DNA of 64,000 bases from Eucommia ulmoides (taxonomy: Eukaryota > Streptophyta > Magnoliopsida > Garryales > Eucommiaceae), in assembly GCA_016647705.1 (NCBI GenBank), contig CM028333.1, positions 11,048,616-11,112,615 of the forward strand. The letters run 5' to 3'. Below the pieces are notes generated by a model, which worked only from the letters and a program-made list of their open reading frames with translations, was not told the DNA's origin and did no database searches. Every line of letters starts with the position of its first letter. Positions within the stretch are counted from its first letter, which is position 1. Below, piece after piece: positions 1 to 11,200 of the stretch. The position numbers were made by a program, and so were the translations under genes.

Positions 1-459
1 GACGGACCAAAAGTGTGGGGGAGCAAGGTGGTAATAACCGTGACAATTAGTCACCAAAACGATTCCACAACATGTTTGAAGTTGTAAGTGTTGAACTAAG
101 GTTTGTAAGGACTCGGCACGCGTACAGGAAGGTGGGATCGTGAAAGTGTAAGGGTCTGCAACTCTATCCCGAGAACATAAGTGTATTCACGACCACTTGT
201 GCAAGTTGAGGCAAAGAGTCGAAGCAAATCGCCTGCTACATCCTAAAGGAGGGGGAGGCGAGAAGGAATTGAGAACAAATGCTCAAAAAAAATTGTTGTG
301 TTGTATTCCACAAAAAAAAAAAAAAAAAGGGCTTACATCGGTGGGGTTCCTGCCCGTATACACAGTAAAAAAACAAAAAAAAAAGTACAAGAGGAGTTCA
401 GTAAAATTCAAAATACAAAAAAATCTTTCTAAGTCTTCAAAAAAGGCTGAGGTGAAGAC
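1..459. other. Non-coding internal retrotransposon sequence
   Basis: No credible gene is seen. The stretch has A-rich tracts (about 312-328 and 368-384) and lies between the presumed pol region, outside the window, and the end of the antisense ORF. The open frame at 197-619 on + is lysine-rich then serine/proline-rich and overlaps the antisense ORF, so it is treated as chance. Confidence 0.5.
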
Positions 460-2978
460 CTATTCTTCCCCGGAAGCACCTTCGACGCCCACAACGTCGA
501 CATTGGTGTCTTCATCGCCCTCGGCTTTCTCACCACCAGCTCCCTCAGTACCGACTTCACGAGTTGGACCCTCGGAAGCCCCATCGACTGGTCGTTCCAC
601 TGCCAACTCGCCTTGCTGAGAAAATTCCATCCCAACACCCAAGCAGTCGAACTCCAGATGATGGCGCTGAAGGAAGCGGATCGTGGCCTTGTGACCGTCA
701 TCCATGAATTCGGCAGCAAGCTTGTACTTTAGATTTTCGAATTCTTTACCGGATTTATAATCCTCAATGGCTTTCTACTCTGCCCGACGGATGGCCTTCC
801 TCCTCTGCTGTTCTTTTTTCTTGAGTCTCTTCTCCAGCTCCTCAATCTTCTTTTCCAGGTTGACCTTCTGCCTCTCAAAGTCGTCCCGTTCTTTGGTAAC
901 AAGGACGTACCTGGATTGTAGGCCCTGATGGGCCTAAGCGGCAATCTGAAGGTTGTCAGTCAAGCAGTTCACCTTTGCCTCGGCAGCATTCTTCTCGGAC
1001 CTCAACATGGCCTCCTCCATGGCGCTCTCAGAGATCCGGTCAAAAACCACAGACATCTGGAGTGCACTGCGTGAGAACGAGAATTTCATCACACTTAGAA
1101 AAACTTTGCTACAAAAAATGAAACGAAAAGTAAATTATGAGGAAGTATTACCAAGACTTGATCACAGATTGCCTGGCGCATCAAGTTACCGGTGCTCTCC
1201 CCCTCCATCAGTTCCTTATCATTAGGAGGCGTCATGCGACGGAGATAGCCCAACATCACCTTCGGGCTCTTCAGTAGCGCACGATCGGCCGGCAGCCCGG
1301 TGTTCACCACCCCAAAGAAAGATCCATCAACTGTCAGCTCGGATGAGGCTCCGGGAACAAACCTCGCTCTCTTCGAGGATTTGTGCTTCTTATGCTTCCC
1401 CTCATGAGCCTTTCTCTTTCCCTTGTCGAAACAGCGAAGAGAAGAATCACCACTCAAGGTTTGCATAGATTACGCGATCCCGACTTGGATTGTGGCGTGT
1501 CTTGGATAACCATGCCCGGCAGGGCGGGTGAGCGACTCCGGGCTGGCATCCCGGGAAGCCGTGCGGGGTCCTTCTCCACTTTCTCCGCCTCGGCAGCTTC
1601 CTTGGCCTTCTTCTCAAGAAGCTTCTACACTGCCATTGTCTTGTCCATAGCTGCAATATTCAATAAGATTTTTAAAAATTCTTCCGTCCAGGCCTGCAGC
1701 ATCCAGTTCAATACAAGGATATCTGCGTGAATTGAATGTAACACGCGTAAAATTACCAAGTATGGACAATTGACATAGCAGAAAATTCCTTACCGTTGTC
1801 CGAGTCGAGGAAGAAATCGAGTACGACTGAGACGTCCGGTGGTAAAAACTAGAAGGCTATAAAGAGCTGAGAAGCGATCAGGGTATTCACGTCCTTGAAG
1901 ACAGTCCTCAAGACCTTGTCTCTCTGCTCGGAAATTTTTCTGCTCGGCTCCGGTCTTTTCTTCTTGGGCGTCTCCCTAGCTGGAGAAAATCATGAAAACA
2001 AGGGTATTAATGTACAGGCAATGGTAAAGCCAAAAACCAAACACTCCCTTTAAGGGGTCGCAGCCTTATTAACTTTTCCCCATTCCATCTGGAGGGGATA
2101 CCTTCCTTTTCTTCTAGGCTGGATTGCCAACCACTCCCTTCAATATAGAAGAATTGGGGCTTCCATCGATGAATGGAAAAGTCCAGGTCCTTCAAGAAAG
2201 TTGACCTGGACGAAATATAACACCACCCAGCGCCCCAGGGGAATGGCTTGAGGAAGAACAGAGCCCTGAAGAGCTCAATGCTCGGCTCGAGTCCCTCGGC
2301 CCGGAAGATGATATACGAAGCCACCAGGGCTTTTATACCGTTTGGAGCAATTTGTGACGGACACAAATGGTACTCCTCGCAGATGACCCTAATCCACCAG
2401 TAGAGGGGAAAGCAAAGGCCCGCCTCCAGCTGTTTCCTATACACTATCATAAATCCAGCTGTTGGCATACAGGCCCGATCGTCGGGCCCAGGAACAAGGG
2501 TCGTGATCTCCTTTGGGATGAAAAATTCGCTCCGACAGGAGAAGACAGATTCTTCAGTCATAGTTGCTTTGATTTTCTATATCAGACTCGAGGGCGGAAC
2601 TTTTATGAATAGTTTTTCTGGCCCGGAGTTGTGCACCTCATTTTCACGAAATAACTTGGGAATGGAAACGCCGACATGGATCTCCACCACTGTGACGGTG
2701 TCGGGAGGGACCCTGACCCCAGCGTCAAGTGATGTAGATGCACTACCACTCTCGTCGGCACGACTCACTACGAATGCACGGTCTTCCAGGCATGACTGGA
2801 TAACACCGCTCGTTTCGTGGATCCTGGCCATAGCACTTAAGAAGGCGTCTCCCGGAGCAGGACGCCTCTCCACCCTGAATTGAAGGGAGCTGGAGGACGA
2901 CCGGTCCAAGGAGCCAGACTCCGAGCCGACAGCAGAGCCAAACGTCGACAAAGAAGAATAAGAAGAAGATCCTGACAT
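460..2978 (-). pseudogene. Decayed antisense ORF (aORF), Transposase_28-like with coiled coil
   Basis: Read on minus, translation starts with MSGSSSYSS at 2978. The N-terminal part (to about 2007) contains a segment like the plant 'putative gypsy type transposon' family (Pfam Transposase_28), with the PGPDDRACMP and EAGLCFPLYWWIRVICEEY-type blocks. Splice-like joints follow: acceptor near 1980, donor CG|GTAAGG at 1793, acceptor near 1694, donor near 1151. The C-terminal part (about 1050-460) is a charged heptad-rich coiled coil followed by an acidic G/E/V tail ending at TAG 460-462. In-frame stops interrupt it at 2577-2579, 1849-1851, 1625-1627, 934-936 and 775-777 (all TAG), plus a TGA or frame break near 1465. 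Its role in the element is unknown; such extra antisense ORFs are known from Tat-lineage elements. Confidence 0.65.
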
Positions 2979-3240
2979 TTTGTGCGGACAAAGAGAAAAA
3001 AAGATACCAATGCCGAGATGGAAGAGTGGGCTCTGGAACTTACGCAAGTGCCAAATAAAAGGTAGGGGCCACCATTTATAAAAGGATGGTGTGCCCAGAC
3101 GAAATGTCGCAAAGGCTAACAGCTGGGGATATCTTGGTTTAAACGCCGCTGCCACATAGCACCTATCCAACGATAGTGGCATGGCCTATCACACAATTCA
3201 GATTGGGAGGGCACGTGTGGTGCGTTTTACCACGTGTGAG

Positions 3241-5545
3241 GGGGAAGGCTCTCAAACTTCCCACCCTCAAAAAATTCTAAGGCATGCAAAATGGCCGAGC
3301 TCACGACCCTACGGGCTCTCAGCTCGGACAAAATCAAAAGAGGGAAGGCTCTCAAACTTCTCACCCTCAAAAAATTCTAAGGCATGCAAAATGGCCGACC
3401 TCACGACCCTACGGGCTCTCAGCTCGGACAAAATCCAAAGGGGGAAGGCTCTCAAACTTCCCACCCTCCAAAAATTCTAAGGCATGCCAAATGGCCGAGC
3501 TCACGACCCTACGGGCTCTCAGCTCGGACAAAATCCAAAGGGGGAAGACTCTCAAACTTCCCACCCTAAAAAAATTCTAAGGCATGCAAAATGGTCGAGC
3601 TCACGACCCTACGGGCTCTCAGCTCGGACAAAATAAAAAGGAGAAGGCTCTCAAACTTCCCACCCTCAAAAAATTCTAAGGCATGCAAAATGGCCGAGCT
3701 CATGACCCTACGGGCTCTCTGCTCGAACAAAATCAAAAAGGAGAAGGCTCTCAAACTTTCCACCCTCAAAATATTCTAAGGCATGCAAAATGGCCGAGCT
3801 CACGACCCTACGGGCTCTCAGCTCGGACAAAATCCAAAGGGGAAAGGCTCTCAAACTTCCCACTCTCAAAAAATTCTAAGGCATACAAAATGGACGATCT
3901 CACAACCTGACGGGCTCTCAGCTCGGCCACTTTTAGAAAGGGGGAGGCTCTTCAACTTTTCACCCTTGAAAAATTCTAAGGCAGTAACAATGGCCGACCT
4001 CATGACCTAACAGGCTCTCAGCTCAGCCACTTTCAGAAAAAGGGAGGCTCTCCAACTTTTCACCCTTGAAAAATCCTAAGGCATGCAAAATGGTCGAGCT
4101 CACGACCCTACGGGCTCTCAGCTTGGACAAAATCAAAAGGGGGAAGGCTCTCAAACTTCCCACCCTCAAAAAATTCTAAGGCATGCAAAATGGCCAAGCT
4201 CATAACCTTACGGGCTCTCAGTTCGGACAAAATCAAAAGAGGGAAGGTTCTCAAACTTCCCACCTTCAAAACAATTCTAAGGCGTGCAAAATGGCCGAGC
4301 TCACGACCCTACGGGCTCTCAGCTCGGACAAAATCCAAAGGGGGAAGGCTCTCAAACTTCCCACTCTCAAAACATTCTAAGGCATACAAAATGGACGATC
4401 TCACAACCTGACGGGCTCTCAGCTCGGCCACTTTCAGAAAGGGGGAGGCTCTTCAACTTTTCACCCTTGAAAAATTCTAAGGCAGTAACAATGGCCGACC
4501 TCATGACCTAACAGGCTCTTAGCTTGGCCACTTTCAGAAAAAAGGGAAGCTCTCCAACTTTTCACCCTTGAAAAATCCTAAGGCATGCAAAATGGCCGAG
4601 CTCACGACCCTACGGGCTCTCAGCTTGGACAAAATCAAAAGGGGGAAGGCTCTCAAACTTCCCACCCTCAAAAAATTCTGAGGCATGCAAAATGGCCGAG
4701 CTCATGACCGTACGGGCTCTCAGTTCGGACAAAATCAAAAGAGGGAAGGTTCTCAAACTTTCCACCTTCAAAAAAATTCTAAGGCGTGCAAAATGGCTGA
4801 GCTCACGACCCTACGGGCTCTCAGCTCGGACAAAATCCAAAGGGGGAAGGCTCTCAAACTTCCCACTCTCAAAAAATTCTAAGGCATACAAAATGGACGA
4901 TCTCACAACCTAACGGGCTCTCAGCTCGGCCACTTTCAGAAAGGGGGAGGCTCTTCAACTTTTCACCCTTGAAAAATTCTAAGGCAGTAACAATGGCTGA
5001 CCTTATGACCTAACAGGCTCTTAGCTCGGCCACTTTCAGAAAAAGGGAGGCTCTCCAACTTTTCACCCTTGAAAAATCCTAAGGCATGCAAAATGGCCGA
5101 GCTCACGACCCTACGGGCTCTCAGCTTGGACAAAATCAAAAGGGGGAAGGCTCTCAAACTTCCCACCCTCAAAAAATTTTAAGGCATGCAAAATGGCCGA
5201 GCTCATGACCTTACGGGCTCTCAGTTCGGACAAAATCAAAAGAGAGAAGGTTCTCAAACTTCCCACCTTCAAAAAAATTCTAAGGCGTGCAAAATGGCCG
5301 AGCTCACGACCCTACGGGCTCTCAGCTCGGATAAAATCCAAAGAGGAAAGGCTCTCAAACTTCTCACTCTCAAAAAAATTCTAAGGCAATTACATTTGGC
5401 CGAGCTCACGACCCAACGGGCTCTCAGCTCGGCCACTTTCCAAAGAAAGAAAGCTCTCCAACTTTTCACCCCTACAGCATTCTACGGCGTGGATAATGAC
5501 CGAGCTTACGACCTGACAGTCTCTCAGCTCCACCAATATTCAATC
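3241..5545. repeat. About 23-copy tandem array, 100-bp unit, with 500-bp higher-order repeats
   Basis: The phrase GAAGGCTCTCAAACTT recurs every 100-101 bp from about 3241 to 5445. Each unit also has a GCATGCAAAATGGCCGAGCT block and a CGGGCTCTCAGCTCGG block. From about 3880 to 5380 five unit variants repeat in fixed order, giving a roughly 501-bp higher-order period; for example the divergent GCAGTAACAATGG variant recurs at 3981, 4482 and 4984. The last copies, after 5380, are degenerate. Because 100 is not a multiple of three, the short ORFs across the array shift frame at every unit and are not genes. Confidence 0.95.
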
Positions 5546-6480
5546 CATGAACGACTCCAAATTCTCACCTACTACTGCCGTTTCCGTCGACCTACCGACC
5601 TGCCGAACAGAAGAAAATATTATCTCCTCAGCCCGGACTCTGCTCTTTACCTTCTTTTTTACCACCCTTTTTCCCCCCAAGGGTCCATGGTGTGCCGCTT
5701 TTGCATTTTGTCCCCGATATCCTTCCCTACTACTACTTGCTTGCTCCTTTAAAATCTCGAGGCCGTCACGTTTCACTCCTGCCCTCGGGACTTGGGGAGC
5801 AACTGATATAAAGGAATCTCGTCAAGTACACCACGTGGTCAAAATACGTCCAATTATAGAAGAGCGGTCGGGATGGGAGCTGAAATCCCCTCAGTACCGA
5901 GCAGAGATGCCCCCCAGCCGAACTGAGGGTCGTCTCAGTGAAGAAATCAGGACCGACAAACTGAGATCCGACCTACCGAACTGACGGTCTAAGGCACCCT
6001 CTGCTCGCCACCTCAGTACTCGGGAGTTCGCCGGGCCATTGTGAGGCTCTGGCCCATGGGCCTCTACTTATGGGCTCAAAAGCCAGCCTAGACATTTAGA
6101 GGGCTAACCTGTCTGCTCATTGGTTGTCCAGCAGATTATGTTAATTAACCTGAGCTGGTCCCTTAATTTCGCGGCGCTAATCAAGCACTGACGCCTATAA
6201 ATATACCGAGGCACCCCCTGCCCAGAGGTACGTGACGACTACTGAACTCAATACATCTTCAATCCTTCACCCCGGAATACTTACTCTTACGCCGGAGGGA
6301 CTTTACTGAGGATAACCCTGGTGGATTTTTATGCAAGTGCTCGGAACAGAAGAGTGGAGCTCAACTCGGAGATCGTCACCACCCCTGAACTCAACCAGCT
6401 GCAGCGCAAACGGCCGTCTTGTGTCCCAGATATCTTCCCGAACCACACTGTTAACCTGCCACCACTTTTTGGTATCAACA
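5546..6480 (+). mobile_element. 3' LTR of the Tat-like element (left edge uncertain)
   Basis: The sequence after the tandem array has a TATA box at 6196-6203, a GC-moderate R/U5-like stretch, and a right terminus TTTTTGGTATCAACA ending in CA at 6479-6480, after which base composition shifts to the JAZ promoter. No matching TG start or polypurine tract could be placed with certainty, and the ORFs here are not credible genes. Comparison with the 5' LTR, which lies outside the window, would settle the edges. Confidence 0.55.
6196..6203 (+). promoter_or_regulatory. TATA box of the LTR promoter
   Basis: TATAAATA lies 285 bp before the inferred LTR end and points toward the JAZ gene. It is a plausible core promoter for element transcripts; read-through into the gene is possible but unproven. 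Confidence 0.55.
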
Positions 6481-6712
6481 AAATCGATATGTTAAAAAAT
6501 GAGCACTTAAAATTATTAGGTGAAATGATTAATCGAGGTATGCGTAAATTAGTTCCAACACACATTAATATAAAACTTAAAAAAAATTACCAAACCCGAT
6601 TGCGAAGGTCGTCTGAACCACCTGTGAGTCACGAGCACGTTGCTTTATTAATTCCAAGTCGGGAAAATATCGGCGCGTTTCGAAACAATATCCACGATTA
6701 GTCAGGTCGACC

Positions 6713-6718
6713 CACGTG
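6713..6718. promoter_or_regulatory. G-box CACGTG, distal
   Basis: A perfect palindromic CACGTG lies 596 bp before the JAZ ATG. It is a candidate MYC2-type bHLH site. Confidence 0.6.
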
Positions 6719-6871
6719 ACGCCTCGTCGCTATTAAACTCACGAGCTACACTCGTTTCACAGATGGGACGCGTGTCATCACACGAGACGCTGTAAGGGCG
6801 ACAGTACACACATTTGGTACCACCGACAGGTGTGTGCAATTTTGATAAATGCGTGAATTAAAAAGCCCGCG

Positions 6872-6877
6872 CACGTG
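6872..6877. promoter_or_regulatory. G-box CACGTG, proximal
   Basis: A second perfect CACGTG lies 437 bp before the JAZ ATG, inside GCGCACGTGGTGCG. It is a candidate MYC2-type site, probably the more relevant one because it is closer to the leader. Confidence 0.6.
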
Positions 6878-7079
6878 GTGCGTTACCGGACGAACCGGTA
6901 ATCGACCGTTCCTATCGGTAGCCCACGCCCCCGCTTTAAATTAACGACATTTAAATAACATCAACGGCCACGATTGTATCTCACTAAAAAACACGCACAA
7001 TTTTTTATTCTTTATGTTGATCAAAACCGCTTTTCACTCTCTCTTCTTTTTTGCAGCGGTTGGAAGCATTTTTTGGCGG

Positions 7080-7130
7080 ATGGGAGTTCGTAGTTTCTCT
7101 CTCTTTCTTTTTGCGTCTCTCTCTCTCTAG
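7080..7130 (+). CDS. Possible 16-aa uORF in the JAZ leader
   Basis: ATG at 7080 opens a 16-codon frame (MGVRSFSLF...) ending at TAG 7128-7130 inside the CT-rich leader, 179 bp before the main start. No other ATG lies between this stop and the main ATG. It matters only if transcription starts upstream of 7080, which the sequence does not prove. Confidence 0.3.
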   Translation: MGVRSFSLFLFASLSL

Positions 7131-7308
7131 GCTCTAGCCGAGGTTCTTTCAAAAGCTTTTCGGTGTGAAATTGTGTTAGGGTTCTGAGGTGTTAATTGAG
7201 TGAAAAAAGCTTGAATTCTTTTCTTTTTGATCTGCTGAATTTCAATTGCTTTGACTCGGATTCGGAGCGAGGTTCGCTTTGAATTTTGTTGAGTTTCCGG
7301 AATCTGAG

Positions 7309-8216
7309 ATGGAACGCGACTTCATGGGCTTGAATTCTAAAGATTCTTTAATTGTTGTTAAGGAAGAAGCTGTTGAAAATCCAGGTAACTTCTAATACAC
7401 GCACGAATATGTGCTGAAATGTTGTTTTGTTTCTGTGAATTGTGTTCGCCTGAATTAATAGTTTGTCAGGCTTGTGTTAATTTCAACTTCGTTGTGGAAA
7501 TGGAATTATAGTCGAATTTTCGATTTTTCTCTTCGCGATTGAGTTTCAGCTCTTTATCCTGAAGCTTTATCTGCTATTTTGTCGATTTGTACTGTTGTTT
7601 TTGAACAATTATATGCGGATTACGCGCCACAATTAGTCATCGGTTTCCTTTAATGCATGTTCCGTTCTAAGCTATTTAGAGTAGGAGGCCGAGCAGGGGA
7701 TAGCAATTTATGGTAGACCGTTCAGCGAAAACAGAAGGATTTGCTTCTTGATCCGTAGATATTTCTTAAGTTAGAAAGTGAGCTTAATCTAGTTAGTTGG
7801 AGTCAATCAAACATTATTGATTTCAGAGTAAATAGTTACTGCCAATTTTGGTGTTGTCTTTTTTTCCTCAACCTATTTTATTGAATTTAGTGTTGATTTT
7901 TTTTATTTTTTTTTTTTGTTGTTGTTGTTTTTCGCTGGAATTCTCCATAGGATACATACTCCTTTTAATTAAGTTGTTGCTGTTGGTGTTTGCCTTTAAA
8001 ATTTGGTTGTGTAGGATGTGTGTTAAGATACTTCCAATAAGATCCACCCAAAGTGTACTATATTGAAAAATCTCCACCTGTGTCATCATATATATTCAGT
8101 AACTTTTGAAGATGAATTTCAATTTCGGGGTCTTTTTATGTGGTGGGTTGATCGGATCGGGTATTATTTCATATAACTCTTCTTTTGTAAATTATAAATT
8201 CCTTTAAAATTGCAAT

Positions 8217-8249
<33 letters not shown>

Positions 8250-11200
8250 AGTTATCTAAATTGTTTTTTTTTTTTTAAGTTTTCTCCAAGGCTTCAGCAG
8301 TTCAGTGGCCCTCATCAAATAAGGTCTCTGCCCTTCCTCATTTCATGTCCTTTCAGGCTGCTCAAGATGAAAAGACTGCAAAAGTCATGTCGGATCCATT
8401 TTCGGCTTCTGCATTCAAGGTTATTTCCCCTTCAACAACATGTCAACAACGGATGAAGAAAATTAAATTGTTTTTTATTTTTTTTATTTTTTTTGGTGTG
8501 CGCGCGCTGGGGGGGGGGGGGGGGTGTAGGGGTTAAATTTTTTTATTTTTTTAAAAGATATTTACTAGATTTTTAAAGAAATCAAGGTAGGCATATAGAA
8601 AATTTTAAAGCTTCTAATTGATTTTTTTTCCTAAAAATATAGAGGTAAAATTTAAAATTTTCATAATTTTCGGGGGCCTCAAGTCCCTCTTGGGCCTTGT
8701 ATAGCTTCGCCACTGCACTTCAACCGATTGATAATCTATGCTCTCTTTGCTAAGCGTTTGCTGCCTGCCAACTAAGCTAGTCCTGTTAATTTGCAATGAA
8801 CGAATTGGTTATGAAGTGTTTTCTAAGGGTTCAAGCTTACTTATGATGCAAAGGCCCCAATTTGAGGGTTGATTTTTTTTCTCTTTTTAAACTATGCTTA
8901 AACACAATCCTAAATTTGATAACAATGAAATCCTATTCTATGCAACAGAATGTGCATTTTTCTCATGATATGAAGATGCTTCCGGTCTCTAGCTCAGCAG
9001 CAGTTCCGGTTTCCATGAGCAACTCCTTCTTCAAGACCCATTTTTCTGGAGCCAGCCAGAGCTTCAGGGGACCCACAATGAAGCAACAATTTCTTGGAGG
9101 AATTCCGGTCACAGCTCCTGGTTCGGTTCAGCCTGCTTGTGGTTCTGTTGCTGGGATCACTGAGCCTTGGTGAGGAATGATTTTTTGTTTGATTGCACGT
9201 TCTTTAAATTTTGAATTTAAAATATTAGGGGTATGGGGAAAAAAATTAGAAGAATTAGATGAAAATTTAGAAGTAGTTGAGATGGAGTTTGTTTGTTTGT
9301 TTCATGTAGGTTCAATTCCAAGCCTGCTGGGGCTCCTGCTCAATTGACCATCTTTTATGGGGGTACGGTGCATGTCTACAATGATATCTCCCCTGAGAAG
9401 GTCCCCTCTCTCTTTCTCTCTCTCTCTCTTCTACATTTTATTGGCTATTGATATAAACTGTATCAATAATGGAGATTATGATTGTCTGAGGTCCAGTTTG
9501 TTTTGTGTTTCTATGCCCATATTTTTGTCTGTTCCCAAACAACTGAGAACAAAAACCGAAATATTATAAACAAAAAAAGGGTTTTTTATATATGTTGGAG
9601 TTATACATCTATTAGTCTGCTAATAAAAGTATCATTCCAACAAATACGAAGCATGCCCCAGTAGATCAAAAATACAAGGGATCCATATTCAAAAAAAAAA
9701 AATGGACCGAGACTTCTAAAACAATAAAAATAGTTAAATGTACTTCAAATTTTGGACACTCTTCAATTGGTCTAATTGATTAAAATCCCAATAGAAAATC
9801 CGCTTCTGTTCTGCTCCCAGATTTTTATAACAAATTTTGGAGAACAGAGCATAATGTTTCCCAGATTTCTGTTTTTCATTCCCAATTTTCTAGGAACAGA
9901 AACACTAAACAAACACCGCGACCTAAGATGTTCCTTTTGTTTTCTTCCCCCCAGGCTCAGGCAATCATGTTCCTTGCTGGAAACAAGGCTTCTGCTGCTC
10001 CAACCATGGCACAACCGAGAGCTCAGGTTCAGGCTGCCATGGCTAATACTCCGCCATGCTCTGCTCTATCGAGCCCTATATCTGTTTCTTCGCACCCTAT
10101 GGCTCATTCGCCTGGAGCCACCACTAATAACGATGAGGTACTGGGGGCTAAAACCACCGGTGTTTCTACCAGCCCTGCTTCTAGGGTGGATCCTCCAAAA
10201 ATAGCTGCTACTGTCGGCACAGTTGCTACAAGTAGCATGATACCATCAGGTCTGAATATATGTTTTGCGTTAAATAAAAGGGAAAATTATATATCCCCGT
10301 TTTTCTTTACATTTTTTTTATTTGTCCTTTTGTTAATACCAACTAGATTGAATCTATATAGTTGATATTAACTAGATGTTTAATTGGTGTTTGATAATGT
10401 AGTTAAAAATCAACTAAAATGTTGGTAAGGATTAAAAACTGGTGTGTAAAGACAAAAAAAATTAATTGCACAGAAAAAATATGATTTTGTTGCCCTTTGC
10501 TGACACTTCTTGAGGGCATTTGCTTAGGTTTTTGCATTAGTATTCTCTTTTACGTTACATTACATTACATACACCTTAATTCGTTTGTTTTATTCTTCGT
10601 TTCTAGCATCAAGCGATTGATAGTTGTGGCCACAATTATGTTTATAATTCTTATCACTAAAAATGTTGGGTTTATCTTACATCGGATGTAGAAGGAGCTG
10701 GTGATGAGGTTATAAGTGTAAGGGAAAGCCTCACCCAATGAGCTAGATTTTGGGATGTTGGGAGAGACCCAAGACTACCCTACAGAAAATGACATTATTA
10801 TTTTTTTTCTTTTTTGCAGCCGTTCCCCAAGCCCGCAAAGCATCCTTGGCTCGATTCTTGGAGAAGCGCAAGGAGAGGTGAACTGTTCAATCATTTTCTT
10901 TCATTCATTTTTTTCCCTCTTCTCATAAACAATCTAAGGCTGCATTTGGGTTCGTGGATTTGGAGTCGCTGAATTGGAATTGGAAATGGAAATGAACGCG
11001 TGTAAAAACCCAAAAAAATTTACATGCATTTATTTTCATATCTCAATTCCACAGTTTGAATTCATTAGCTACCAAACGCTTCCTAAAGGAAAGAACTAAA
11101 ACTTTTAGTGACGATTCTCTTATGTTTGCAGGGCGATGAGCTCGGCGCCATACAGCCAGAACAACAAATCTCTAGATGGTAGGACCCCGGAATGCAATGG

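Larger units (their letters stand above)
1..6480 (+). mobile_element. 3' part of a Tat/Retand-like Ty3/gypsy retrotransposon
   Basis: This stretch combines three parts in the order known for Tat-lineage (Retand/Ogre-type) plant retrotransposons: an antisense ORF after pol, a tandem-repeat block, and a 3' LTR. The LTR carries a TATAAATA box and a downstream CTTACTC...GCCGGAGG segment, typical of Tat LTRs on +, and ends in CA at about 6480. Gag and pol would lie left of base 1, so the 5' end, the first LTR and target duplications cannot be checked. The LTR start could not be fixed. The assignment rests on architecture and domain resemblance, not on a search. Confidence 0.7.
6481..7308 (+). promoter_or_regulatory. 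Promoter and 5' leader of the JAZ gene
   Basis: This gap between the LTR end and the JAZ start codon has no credible coding sequence. It holds two CACGTG G-boxes (6713-6718 and 6872-6877), a CT-rich leader (about 7030-7130) typical of plant 5' UTRs, and one short uORF. G-boxes are the known binding sites of MYC2-type bHLH factors that activate JAZ genes on jasmonate signalling, so the usual negative-feedback regulation is inferred. Confidence 0.7.

Noticed and set aside
3241..5545. Regularly spaced repeats as a possible CRISPR array
   Set aside because: The whole 100-bp unit is conserved, there are no unique spacers, and the genome is plant.
3181..5752. Many 60-190-codon ORFs through the 100-bp repeats
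   Set aside because: The same phrases reappear in all three frames because the period is not divisible by three; they are by-products of the tandem array.
6321..6701. 126-codon ORF after the LTR
   Set aside because: It crosses the inferred LTR end into the JAZ promoter, has no recognisable domain, and composition changes midway.
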